From positions 9,083 to 24,258 of the forward strand of contig DBKS01000011.1 in the NCBI GenBank assembly GCA_002298605.1: a DNA stretch of 15,176 nucleotides, written 5' to 3'. The position numbers and the translations under genes are program-made. Shown in pieces: positions 1-6,682 of this stretch; the stretch's first letter is position 1; each line of letters opens with the position of its first letter. The stretch is from Bifidobacterium sp. UBA744. Its GTDB lineage: Bacteria; Actinomycetota; Actinomycetes; Actinomycetales; Bifidobacteriaceae. The notes under the pieces were generated by a model. That model was not told the DNA's origin and ran no database searches. It saw only the letters and a list, made by a program, of their open reading frames with translations.

Positions 1-392
1 GGGGTGGAGAAGGACTCATAGGCATAGCCGGCCTCCAGCAGCTTCGCGGCGACGTCCTTGTAGATGGCGCCTCGCTCGGACTGGCGATAGGGGCCGTGCG
101 GCCCGCCCACGTCAATGCCTTCGTCCCAGTCGATGCCCAGCCAGCGCAGGGATTCAAGGATCTGGTTGTAGCTTTCCTCCGAATCGCGCGCGGCATCGGT
201 GTCCTCGATACGGAACAGCAGGGTGCCGCCCGTGGCACGCGCCTCGGCCCAGTTGAACAGGGCCGTGCGGATCATGCCCACATGCGGGGTGCCGGTGGGA
301 GACGGGCAGAAACGCACGCGCACGTTCTTCGGCAGCGCGGGCTTGCCGTCCTTGGGTTCGTAGTATTTCACAGTGTTGTCAGCATCAGTCAT
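1..392 (-). CDS. gltX: Glutamyl-tRNA synthetase, N-terminal part (runs off the left edge)
   Basis: Class I aminoacyl-tRNA synthetase that charges tRNA-Glu with glutamate in the cytoplasm. Reading the minus strand from the ATG at 392 gives about 130 residues. These contain the class I HIGH-region signature in its GluRS form, PSPTGTPHVG, near residues 30-39, then RTALFNWAEARATGG, LFRIEDTDAARDSEES (the conserved FRIEDTD block) and LGIDWDEG. These are GluRS hallmarks and distinguish it from GlnRS. The C-terminal KMSKS region and anticodon-binding domain lie outside the window. The ATG at 392 was chosen because no in-frame start closer to the conserved block is plausible and the following MTDADNTVKYY is a normal short N-terminus. 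No Shine-Dalgarno sequence is visible before the ATG. The gene diverges from the ABC permease at 493. Confidence 0.95.
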   Translation of the reverse strand, partial: MTDADNTVKYYEPKDGKPALPKNVRVRFCPSPTGTPHVGMIRTALFNWAEARATGGTLLFRIEDTDAARDSEESYNQILESLRWLGIDWDEGIDVGGPHGPYRQSERGAIYKDVAAKLLEAGYAYESFST

Positions 393-399
393 GGGCACC

Positions 400-405
400 A
401 TTGTG
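400..405 (-). promoter_or_regulatory. Possible -10 element for gltX (leaderless spacing)
   Basis: On the minus strand CACAAT ends 7 nt before the gltX ATG, so a start site at or next to the A of ATG would give a leaderless mRNA. No convincing -35 is seen 16-18 bp upstream, and the hexamer differs from TATAAT at two positions. The call rests mainly on the absence of a ribosome binding site. Confidence 0.25.
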
Positions 406-432
406 CCGCGCGAACGGGACGTGCCCACCGCC

Positions 433-438
433 TATGAT
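433..438 (+). promoter_or_regulatory. Candidate -10 element upstream of the ABC permease
   Basis: TATGAT differs from the TATAAT consensus at one position and lies 54 bp before the permease ATG at 493. No good -35 hexamer is present at standard spacing; TTGTGC at 401-406 is too far away at 26 bp. A start site about 7 nt downstream, near 445, would fall at the first bases of the inverted repeat at 444-474. Confidence 0.4.
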
Positions 439-443
439 GGGGG

Positions 444-474
444 CGTCCGCAGTCTCCTCACCTTACTGCGGACG
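444..474 (+). promoter_or_regulatory. Perfect 10-bp inverted repeat (5'-leader hairpin or operator)
   Basis: CGTCCGCAGT (444-453) is repeated perfectly in inverted form as ACTGCGGACG (465-474), separated by 11 nt. It lies between the candidate -10 and the permease start codon. As RNA it would form a stable hairpin at the 5' end of the leader, just ahead of the ribosome binding site. As DNA the half-sites are 21 bp apart centre to centre, about two helical turns, which would suit a dimeric repressor. No T-run follows, so it is not an obvious terminator. Confidence 0.55.
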
Positions 475-492
475 GAAAGCAAGGTGATTCCG

Positions 493-1272
493 ATGAAACT
501 GGCCGACCGGCTGAAACGGTACATTCCCACGATTGTCGCCATCGTTGCGCTGCTGGTGACGTGGGAGCTCTGGGTGGATCTGGGCCACGTCAACCGGCAT
601 TCGTTCTCCGCGCCCAGTGAGATTGCGGCCTCATGGGTGGACGTGTGGCCGAAGATGTGGGCCGCCACCACGGTGACGATCCAGGAGGCGCTGGCGGGCT
701 TCGCATTGGCGCTGCTGTTCGGCATTCTGCTCGGCGTGCTGTTCTACTGCTCGCCGCTGCTCAACGCCGCCTTCTTCCCGCTGCTTACCGCCGCGCAGAC
801 AATGCCGCTGATCACCATCGCGCCGCTGTTCATCATTTGGTTCGGCTTTGAGATTTCCGGCAAAATCGCCCTCATCGCGGTGTTCAGCCTCTTCCCCATC
901 GCCGTGCAGACCATCCGCGGCCTGATGGCGGTGCCCCGGTATTACGAGGATGTGGCCCTCACCTGCGGGGCCACGCGGGCTTGGACGCTGTGGCATGTCA
1001 AACTGCGCGTGGCCGCCAGGCAGATTTTCGGCGGCATCCGCATCTCGGCCTCCTACCTGTTCGCCACGGCGACCACGGCCGAGTACATGGGGGCTCGCAA
1101 GGGCCTGGGAATCTGGCTGCAGATGGCGTACAACTCCTTCCGCACGCCACTGATTTTCTGCGCGACCTTTATGATCGTGTTTCTGACCGGTCTGGTGCTG
1201 CTCGCCGTCGGCATCGCCGAACGCGTGCTGCTCGGCGACGACGACACGCTGGCGTTCGAAGAAGACGGCTGA
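493..1272 (+). CDS. ABC transporter permease, SsuC/TauC/ThiX-like (BPD_transp_1 family)
   Basis: Inner-membrane subunit of a binding-protein-dependent ABC importer, 259 aa. Hydrophobic spans are seen at about 11-30, 65-86, 88-110, 124-141, 182-196 and 220-243. Residues 102-120 (QTMPLITIAPLFIIWFGFE) match the block typical of nitrate/sulfonate/taurine and pyrimidine-precursor permeases. Residues 152-170 (EDVALTCGATRAWTLWHVK) are the EAA loop that contacts the ATPase, with the Gly in place. ATG 493 is preferred over upstream in-frame starts because AAGGTG lies 6-7 nt before it and MKLADRLKRY is a normal cytoplasmic lead into the first span. Substrate is unknown; sulfonates or a thiamine/pyrimidine precursor are family possibilities only. 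No ATPase or binding-protein gene adjoins it in this window. Confidence 0.85.
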   Translation: MKLADRLKRYIPTIVAIVALLVTWELWVDLGHVNRHSFSAPSEIAASWVDVWPKMWAATTVTIQEALAGFALALLFGILLGVLFYCSPLLNAAFFPLLTAAQTMPLITIAPLFIIWFGFEISGKIALIAVFSLFPIAVQTIRGLMAVPRYYEDVALTCGATRAWTLWHVKLRVAARQIFGGIRISASYLFATATTAEYMGARKGLGIWLQMAYNSFRTPLIFCATFMIVFLTGLVLLAVGIAERVLLGDDDTLAFEEDG

Positions 1273-1387
1273 GAACAGCGTAAGAACAGCGAGCGGGACC
1301 GCCCGATTCGATTCATGGGAGATGGGAAATCGCCGTTTGTGTGCGACAATGGTAAGTGCATGGCACAGCATGTCGAAAGGGACGGCG

Positions 1388-2347
1388 ATGACCTACAACA
1401 ACCCTCAACCGCAATCGGATCCCAACCAACCCACCAACGGCCAATCGGGCAACGGTCAGCAGCCTTCACAGCAGCAGCCCGTGCAACCCGCTCAGCCGCA
1501 GCAGCAGATGCCGCCGCAACCAGCGCAACCCGCTCAGCCGACGTACGGCCAGTACGCTCCGCAATCTGGCTACCAGCAACCGGCGTACGGCCAGTATAGC
1601 CAGTACAGCCAGCAGCAACCCGGCTACCCGCCCTTCGAACAGGCACAGGCCGACAGCCGCACCAGTCCCAATCCATACGCCGCGCAGCCCGGCTATACAC
1701 AACCCGGCTACCAGCAGCCCGGCTACCAGCAATCCGCGCCCGGCACCCCCCTGCCCCAAGGCAACCCGTATTACAACTACGCGGCCGGCGGAACACCACC
1801 CATCAACCAGCCGTGGTACGGCATTGGATTCGGCGACGCCGTCAAACGTCTGTTCGCCAAGCCATTCACCGTCAAAGGGCGGGCTTCGCGCGGCGAATTC
1901 TGGTGGACCGTGCTGTTCTTGGTGCTGTGCTCTGTCGGCGTCGATCTGATCACCTTCCTCCTGGGCGCACCCGGCCAAGTGATCGCCGGCATCTGGTCCA
2001 TATTCGCCGACATATTGCTGGTCATCATCGGCATCCGTCGGCTGCACGACACCAACAGGTCGGGCTGGTTCATGCTCATCCCGGCCGCGCCCGCCGCGAT
2101 ATCGACGATTATGACCTATACGGTGGGTCTGCGTTTCCTCGACGACCTGCAACTGCTCGCCTCAACCGTGACGAACATGCAGTCCGAATATGAAATCGAA
2201 CGCCTGGCCGAGATGTTCTTCGCCTCACACGCCGAAACGATCGCGATGATTCTCGGCGTCTCGCTTGCCGCATTCGTCGGCTATGTGATCGGCATCGTGC
2301 TGCTCGCAGGCCGCACCAAACCCGCGGGCGCCCGATTCGACGCCTGA
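1388..2347 (+). CDS. DUF805 family membrane protein with long Gln/Pro/Tyr-rich N-terminal tail
   Basis: Predicted membrane protein of 319 aa with no known function. Residues 1-142 are low-complexity, dominated by Gln, Pro, Tyr, Gly and Asn, with repeats such as three QPGYx units at 100-114. Residues about 146-308 are the DUF805 domain. It shows the family's two marks, GRASRGEFW (164-172) just before the first span and RRLHDTNRSGW (217-227) before the third, with spans near 173-192, 197-215, 228-247 and 285-306. ATG 1388 is chosen because AAAGGGA lies 6-7 nt upstream and MTYNNPQPQ begins the low-complexity tail directly. An in-frame ATG at 1370 is an alternative. The gene stands alone and ends at the strong hairpin terminator at 2365-2408. 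Confidence 0.85.
   Translation: MTYNNPQPQSDPNQPTNGQSGNGQQPSQQQPVQPAQPQQQMPPQPAQPAQPTYGQYAPQSGYQQPAYGQYSQYSQQQPGYPPFEQAQADSRTSPNPYAAQPGYTQPGYQQPGYQQSAPGTPLPQGNPYYNYAAGGTPPINQPWYGIGFGDAVKRLFAKPFTVKGRASRGEFWWTVLFLVLCSVGVDLITFLLGAPGQVIAGIWSIFADILLVIIGIRRLHDTNRSGWFMLIPAAPAAISTIMTYTVGLRFLDDLQLLASTVTNMQSEYEIERLAEMFFASHAETIAMILGVSLAAFVGYVIGIVLLAGRTKPAGARFDA
1685..1729 (+). repeat. Three tandem 15-bp units encoding QPGY(T/Q)
   Basis: Three adjacent 15-bp units (1685-1699, 1700-1714, 1715-1729) encode QPGYT, QPGYQ and QPGYQ inside the low-complexity tail of the DUF805 protein. Units two and three differ at one base. Being an exact multiple of three, copy-number change here would lengthen or shorten the tail without a frameshift. 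Confidence 0.9.
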
Positions 2348-2364
2348 CACGGCCGAAATACCGC

Positions 2365-2408
2365 AAGAGCCCGTGGAATCCGGAGGATGGGGATTCCACG
2401 GGCTCTTT
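2365..2408. terminator. Bidirectional rho-independent terminator
   Basis: A perfect 17-bp inverted repeat (2365-2381 and 2391-2407) with a 9-nt loop lies between the convergent DUF805 gene, which stops at 2347, and the minus-strand gene that stops at 2451. On the plus strand the stem ends in CTCTTT. On the minus strand the stem ends in CTCTT. The U-tracts are short, but stem length and placement make it the best terminator in the window, serving both strands. Confidence 0.85.
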
Positions 2409-2450
2409 GCATTGCACCGCCACGGAACCGCCACGGGCTGGCACGGCATC

Positions 2451-3371
2451 TTACAATTCGACGGTTTCCTTGTTCGGATCGTCCTTGACGTGGGCGAACT
2501 TGGCGGCCAACGCCTCCTTGTTGCGCTTTTCATCCTCTTCCTTGGCCTTCTTCTTGGCCTCGTCCGGATTCCACAGCACATCGTCGTAATGCTTCTTCCA
2601 CTCGGCCTGGGCGAGCGGAGCGACGAACTCGGCAGTGGCGTCAAGCACCGAGCCGCCTTCGGAAGCCACGTGGGCGCGACGGGCCAGCAAAGCCGTGATT
2701 TCCTCCAACGTCATGAGAATCCGCGGCAATGCGATTTGCTCGTGCAGCTCGTTGACCACCAGCAGCACGGGCAGCGCAGCACGCACATCCGACCCGTCAG
2801 GCGCCACCACAGCCAACAGCTTGTCGCATGCCATCAGCGCCACGGCAAAGCGCTCAGCCACGCCATCCGCTCCGGCGGCCCCGGAAGCCTCGCTCCCCGA
2901 CAGGGCCCGTTCCACACCTCCCAGCACGTCAAGCACACGATCGGCAACCGGCCCGGACCAGTCGACGCCAAGAATGCGCGCGGCCTCGACCACCAACCGG
3001 ACATCGCCGGTTTCGGAGAACGGCGACATGGTCTCATAGGCATCATTTGCGTTAAGCAGCGCATCCACGATCTCCTGCGGGCGGCCGGGGATCGAATCGG
3101 CGCCCTCATAGACAAACTCGGCGTCGGGAACGGTCACATCCTGGCCGCTTATCGCCCGCGCAAACACACGGGTGACACGCACCTGCAGATTCTCGGCATA
3201 TTTCACGTCGTTATCCATCTGCATGGCCTGCGTCAGCGGCCACAGCGAAACCAGCTCATCACCCTGACTGGCGGCCTGCCGCACCGCGGGCAAGCCGGCC
3301 ACATGCGCCACCATGGCGCGATCAAACGTAAACGTCGTCATACCGACCATTTTAGCCAGTCGGGCATTCAC
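2451..3371 (-). CDS. Uncharacterised actinobacterial protein, translationally coupled to a histidine phosphatase
   Basis: I do not recognise a family. The product is up to 306 aa, soluble-looking and rich in Ala, Val, Asp and Glu, with no signal peptide or membrane span. The last 50 or so residues become strongly charged (KKKAKEEDEKRNKEA) and are probably a solvent-exposed helix. The GTG at 3371 overlaps the TGA of the upstream phosphatase gene by 4 bp, which suggests coupling. In-frame ATGs at 3350 and 3341 (MTTFTFDRAMVAHVAG) are credible alternatives that would shorten it by 7 or 10 residues. None of the three has a clear Shine-Dalgarno, and I prefer the coupled start. It ends at the shared terminator at 2365-2408. 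Confidence 0.75.
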   Translation of the reverse strand: MNARLAKMVGMTTFTFDRAMVAHVAGLPAVRQAASQGDELVSLWPLTQAMQMDNDVKYAENLQVRVTRVFARAISGQDVTVPDAEFVYEGADSIPGRPQEIVDALLNANDAYETMSPFSETGDVRLVVEAARILGVDWSGPVADRVLDVLGGVERALSGSEASGAAGADGVAERFAVALMACDKLLAVVAPDGSDVRAALPVLLVVNELHEQIALPRILMTLEEITALLARRAHVASEGGSVLDATAEFVAPLAQAEWKKHYDDVLWNPDEAKKKAKEEDEKRNKEALAAKFAHVKDDPNKETVEL

Positions 3372-4027
3372 GCCACGTGAGCCGCGGGATCCACATATGT
3401 GATGCTCATCACCCGATGGCTGGCATCGTCGAAGGTGATGGACGTGATGGATGCGAGCGCCGTGTGGCGCAATAGCATATTGTGTTCCGGACGACCCTTC
3501 TCCAGCAGATGCCTGAACGTCCAGATCGGGGATTCGTGGCTGACGACGATGATCTGCCGCCCGGGATACTCGTCCACTTTCTGCGAGACGAAATCGCTCA
3601 TGCGCTCGGCGATATGCCGGTAGCTTTCACCCCATGACGGCTTGTACAGATTGCGCACCAACGCGAGGTTCTCCGGCCTCCACAGCGCCCCGTCGCCATG
3701 GCCGATTCGCCTGCCGCGAAATTCGTTGCCCGCTTCGATCAGCCGTTCGTCCGTCGCCAATTCGATTCGGGTCTCGCCGCGACCGATGCGCTCGTTGTTG
3801 AGATGGCCCAATATGATCTCCGCGGTTTCACGGGTACGGTCCAGAGGAGACGAATACACCGCCGCAGCCGTGTTGATCTGCGGGCTTTGCGCGATATAGC
3901 GGCCGGTGGCATCGGCCATGCGACGACCCCGATCGGACAGATGGAACCCGTCCAATCGTTCGTACAGCACGTGATCGGGATTGAAAACCTCGCCATGGCG
4001 AACAAGATGAATCGTGGTGGCACTCAT
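3368..4027 (-). CDS. Histidine phosphatase family protein (phosphoglycerate mutase-like)
   Basis: Cytoplasmic phosphatase or mutase of the RHG superfamily, 219 aa. The catalytic LVRHGE motif sits at residues 8-13, with His11 as the phosphohistidine. SSPLDRTRETA at 59-69 supplies the second Arg (Arg64), Glu in ERLIEAG near 95-98 fits the general acid region, and VVSHESP (161-167) supplies the second His (His164). All core residues are present, so it should be active; the substrate cannot be told from sequence. ATG 4027 is chosen because it leads straight into MSATTIHLVRHGE with GGAAG just upstream. An in-frame TTG at 4036 would add three residues. The downstream unknown gene overlaps its stop codon. 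Confidence 0.9.
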   Translation of the reverse strand: MSATTIHLVRHGEVFNPDHVLYERLDGFHLSDRGRRMADATGRYIAQSPQINTAAAVYSSPLDRTRETAEIILGHLNNERIGRGETRIELATDERLIEAGNEFRGRRIGHGDGALWRPENLALVRNLYKPSWGESYRHIAERMSDFVSQKVDEYPGRQIIVVSHESPIWTFRHLLEKGRPEHNMLLRHTALASITSITFDDASHRVMSITYVDPAAHVA

Positions 4028-4258
4028 GGCTTCCAATGTACTCGCCGGGGCATAGCATATGATGAGCGGCGCAGGTACAACCTTTACGCGGAACGATTTC
4101 CTTCCAGGGCGGCAAGGAACGGTCGCGGGTGACGTGATGGGCCGGAGACGCGGCGCGGATCAGGAAAGACAGCCTGAAACGCCCGGGAGCGACGGAACAC
4201 AAGGCCCGAAATCGCCAAGGGCAAAGCATAGAGCAAGAGCAGGGCATAAGAAGGAACC
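4028..4258. other. Divergent intergenic region between phosphatase and MFS genes
   Basis: This 231-bp stretch holds no convincing gene. For the minus-strand phosphatase, TTGTAC (4080-4075) and TATGCT (4059-4054) form a promoter-like pair, but with only 15 bp between them. A 6-bp inverted repeat TTCCTT (4098-4103) / AAGGAA (4114-4119) with 10-bp spacer could be an operator. A purine-rich AGAAGGA at about 4249-4255 is the ribosome binding site of the MFS gene. Confidence 0.4.
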
Positions 4259-5590
4259 ATGGCAGGATCAGTCATCACCGGCATTCGAGATATCGCAGCC
4301 CGCATCTTCGGCGGCTATGCCGAACTGCTGCGCATCCCCCACACCGCGCGGTTCTCCATCGGATCAGTGATCGCCTGCATGCCGTTCCCCATGGTTGGCA
4401 TGACCATCACCATCTCGGTGCAGTACTACTACGGCAATTATTCGCTTGCCGGCATGCTCACCGCCATCCAGGCCATCGCCCTGGCCATCACGACGCCGCT
4501 GCTCGGCAAACTCGTCGACAAGTTCGGCCAACGGCAGGTGTCCATCCCCACCATCGTTATCTGGATGATCGCCGCCGTGGCCCTGACCACGTCAATCACC
4601 AACCGCGCCCCCGAGTGGGTGCTCTACATGATCACGCCGTTCATGGCGGCCATTCCGCCATGGGGCGCCATGAGCCGCGGCCGCTGGACGCATCTGCTCA
4701 CAGGCGACCGCAAACGCACCGATCGGGCGCTGAGCCTGTGCGGCGTCTTCGACGAATGCATGTGGGTGATCGGCAACCCGCTCGCCTCCACGCTGGCCGT
4801 GATCTCCGGGCTGCTGGCCTTCTCCTTCACCGGCGTATGCGTGATTGTCGGCGCCCTGATGTTTCTGACCGAGCTGAGCACCGAGCCGCCCAGCCAGACC
4901 CAGCTCGCTCGCGCCGCCGGACTGACGCGGCGTGAATACCGCGAGCGCGAGGCGGCAAAGGCGGCGGCGCTGCAGGGGGACAGGCCCCAGAAGAAGGAGT
5001 CGATCTGGGGGCCGGGTCTCATCGCCGTATGCGTCACCTGGTTTGGACTCGGGGCCTTCCAGTCGGCCGCGTCGATCGCCATCATCTCGTTCGCCACCGA
5101 ACAGGGCATGAAGCAATACACCGGCTTCGTATTCGCCTGCTTCTCGTTCAGCTCGCTGATGGGCGCATTGGTCTACGGCGCCAAGAACTGGACGATCCCG
5201 CTGTGGAAGCGTTTCTACTTCTGCCTGGCCGTGGTGAATCTCGGCATCGGCACCTTCATGTTCGCCCACAATCTGTGGACCATCATGGTGATCTATCTGA
5301 TCATCGGCGTCTGCCAGGCGCCCACGTGGATCAACGGCAACCAGCTGATGCTGCATCTGGTGCCGCCCACGCGGCTCACCGAGGGCATGGCGTGGATGGG
5401 CGCGATGAACTCCATCGGGGCTTCCGCCGGCTCGGCCATCGCGGGCCAGTTCATCGACCGGATGGGCTCGCACGGCGGTTTCCTGGTCGTGACCACTTTG
5501 GCGCTCGGCTCACTGCTTATCGCGTTGATCGGATTCAGGCAGATCAAGGACGGCACTGAAAAGCCCACGCTGCAGGAGGTCGCCGTCTGA
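4259..5590 (+). CDS. MFS transporter
   Basis: Major facilitator superfamily membrane carrier, 443 aa. Many hydrophobic spans are visible, consistent with 12. The loop after the second span carries the family's motif A in the form GKLVDKFGQRQV at about residues 81-92. A charged cytoplasmic loop, roughly 205-248 (EYREREAAKAAALQ and so on), separates the N- and C-terminal halves, as usual for MFS. The second half has a degenerate counterpart around GQFIDRMGSHGG. Cargo is not identifiable; sugars, drugs and peptides are all possible. ATG 4259 follows AGAAGGA at 3-9 nt spacing and gives a full-length protein. The gene is single, converging on GtrA with only 24 bp between stops, and no hairpin terminator was found there. 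Confidence 0.9.
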   Translation: MAGSVITGIRDIAARIFGGYAELLRIPHTARFSIGSVIACMPFPMVGMTITISVQYYYGNYSLAGMLTAIQAIALAITTPLLGKLVDKFGQRQVSIPTIVIWMIAAVALTTSITNRAPEWVLYMITPFMAAIPPWGAMSRGRWTHLLTGDRKRTDRALSLCGVFDECMWVIGNPLASTLAVISGLLAFSFTGVCVIVGALMFLTELSTEPPSQTQLARAAGLTRREYREREAAKAAALQGDRPQKKESIWGPGLIAVCVTWFGLGAFQSAASIAIISFATEQGMKQYTGFVFACFSFSSLMGALVYGAKNWTIPLWKRFYFCLAVVNLGIGTFMFAHNLWTIMVIYLIIGVCQAPTWINGNQLMLHLVPPTRLTEGMAWMGAMNSIGASAGSAIAGQFIDRMGSHGGFLVVTTLALGSLLIALIGFRQIKDGTEKPTLQEVAV

Positions 5591-5614
5591 CCGGCCCGGA
5601 AGCGCCCCGCAAGA

Positions 5615-6172
5615 CTACTTGGGCCAGCCGGCCGGGGTGTGGTCAATGGACCATTGGCCCAGTTTATGAGAGAAGCTGTTCTGCCACTTGGCCTCAAGCT
5701 CCTCGGGGGTCAGCCGGTTGTCCGCGGACTTGAGACGGTTCATGGCGTTGGTGTGCGTATCGTCCAGCAGCCATTTGCGGATCAGGAAGTTCCAGATGGC
5801 CACCACGACAGTCGCGACGATCTTGCCGGCGTTGGTGCGGAGCATGTATTCCGCATGCTGGCTGATCATGGCGTCATGGTTCATGCCGAAGGTCGAGATA
5901 TAGATGATCACCTCGTTGATGCCCAGGCCAATCGCCGAGGACACGAAGAAAATCAGGATCTCCATCCAGCGGGCCATATCATCGCGATGCTTGAACACAT
6001 ACTTCATGCTGGCGATGTAGTTGAAAGCGAGGGATATCAGGAAGGAAACGGTGCTGGCCAGAATATTGTGCACATGGAAGGCCAGCAGCAAGTTCATGAT
6101 GCCGTAGTCGATGACGAAGGCGATGATGCCGACGATGCCAAACTTCATAAGCTGTTCAATCAGTTTTCTCAC
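5615..6172 (-). CDS. GtrA-family membrane protein
   Basis: Small polytopic membrane protein, 185 aa, of the GtrA/DPMS family. Members are thought to move polyprenyl-linked sugars across the membrane during cell-surface glycan synthesis. The start KLIEQLMKFGIVGIIAFVID and the later SFLISLAFNYIASMKYVF are characteristic. Four spans fall near residues 10-31, 37-55, 71-90 and 112-130, after which a hydrophilic tail of about 55 residues (ending AGWPK) is longer than in minimal GtrA proteins. The start is GTG at 6172, supported because homologues begin just before the KFGIVG block; an internal ATG at 6148 would trim eight residues. There is no Shine-Dalgarno, and a good -10 sits 8 nt upstream, so translation may be leaderless. 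No glycosyltransferase partner lies beside it. Confidence 0.9.
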   Translation of the reverse strand: MRKLIEQLMKFGIVGIIAFVIDYGIMNLLLAFHVHNILASTVSFLISLAFNYIASMKYVFKHRDDMARWMEILIFFVSSAIGLGINEVIIYISTFGMNHDAMISQHAEYMLRTNAGKIVATVVVAIWNFLIRKWLLDDTHTNAMNRLKSADNRLTPEELEAKWQNSFSHKLGQWSIDHTPAGWPK

Positions 6173-6180
6173 GAGTGACT

Positions 6181-6186
6181 TTTATA
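6181..6186 (-). promoter_or_regulatory. Candidate -10 element for gtrA-type gene, leaderless spacing
   Basis: On the minus strand TATAAA differs from the TATAAT consensus at one position and ends 8 nt before the GTG start at 6172. Transcription starting about 7 nt after a -10 would begin within one base of the GTG. The -35 position at 17-bp spacing reads CGGCGG and does not match the consensus. Confidence 0.45.
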
Positions 6187-6275
6187 CACAAGCTCTCTGA
6201 CCTCCGCCGGACAATGGGCTGGATCTGCGCATAATCCCCGCCGAACGTCCGCATAACGCGTCACGACGCCCGTCG

Positions 6276-6290
6276 GGGCGCAGTGCGCCC
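6276..6290 (+). promoter_or_regulatory. Perfect 15-bp dyad upstream of the MIF-like gene
   Basis: GGGCGCA-G-TGCGCCC is a perfect 7-bp inverted repeat around one central base. It lies just upstream of a weak -10-like TAGGAT (6296-6301), 45 bp before the MIF-like ATG. That location would suit an operator overlapping the -35 to -10 interval. In GC-rich DNA a dyad of this size can also occur by chance. Confidence 0.35.
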
Positions 6291-6334
6291 GCGTGTAGGA
6301 TGGGCGCTGTCGACCCTTTTCGCAAGGAGGAACC

Positions 6335-6682
6335 ATGCCCGTCATTCACACCCATGTTTCGGTCAGCACCACGCCCGAGCAGCGCGAAGCCCTGAAAGCC
6401 GCCTACGGGAAGGCGATCGCCGCCGTGCCCGGCAAGTCCGAAAGCTGGCTGATGTGCCCGTTCGAGGACAATATGCCCATCTATTTCGCAGGCGACGACA
6501 CCAAACCCGCCGCCTATGTGGAGGTCAACGTATTTGGCCGCAGCGTGCCGGGTTCGGCGTGGGAGAAGCTGACCGAGCAGATCACGGCCGCCTTGGACAA
6601 GGAGCTGGGCATTCCCAAGGATCGCCTGTACATTCGCTATGCCGCAACCACCGACTGGGGTTGGAACGGCAGTAATTTCTAG
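6335..6682 (+). CDS. MIF-like protein (tautomerase superfamily)
   Basis: Homologue of macrophage migration inhibitory factor, 115 aa including Met, close to the 115 of animal MIF. After Met removal the N-terminal Pro (Pro-Val-Ile) would be the catalytic base used by tautomerases. The GK pair at 33-34 lines up with MIF Lys32. The C-terminal block DRLYIRY followed by WGWNGSNF matches DRVYINY and GWNNSTF of MIF. Differences from animal MIF: the position equivalent to Asn97 is Arg, and the CxxC oxidoreductase motif is absent. A strong AAGGAGG at 6324-6330 sets the ATG at 6335. The protein is probably a cytoplasmic trimer with phenylpyruvate-type tautomerase activity or a related role. It stands alone, divergent from gtrA. 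Confidence 0.85.
   Translation: MPVIHTHVSVSTTPEQREALKAAYGKAIAAVPGKSESWLMCPFEDNMPIYFAGDDTKPAAYVEVNVFGRSVPGSAWEKLTEQITAALDKELGIPKDRLYIRYAATTDWGWNGSNF

Noticed and set aside
1272..1291. Direct repeat of AGAACAGCG just after the ABC permease stop
   Set aside because: Only two 9-bp copies, no extension on either side; most likely chance or a small local duplication.
4058..4063. TATGAT on the plus strand as the MFS promoter
   Set aside because: No -35 at any normal spacing and almost 200 bp from the MFS start codon; the match may be incidental.
4592..5473. Minus-strand open frame opposite the MFS transporter
   Set aside because: Charged, repetitive shadow sequence with no membrane or catalytic signature; the plus strand encodes an obvious MFS protein.
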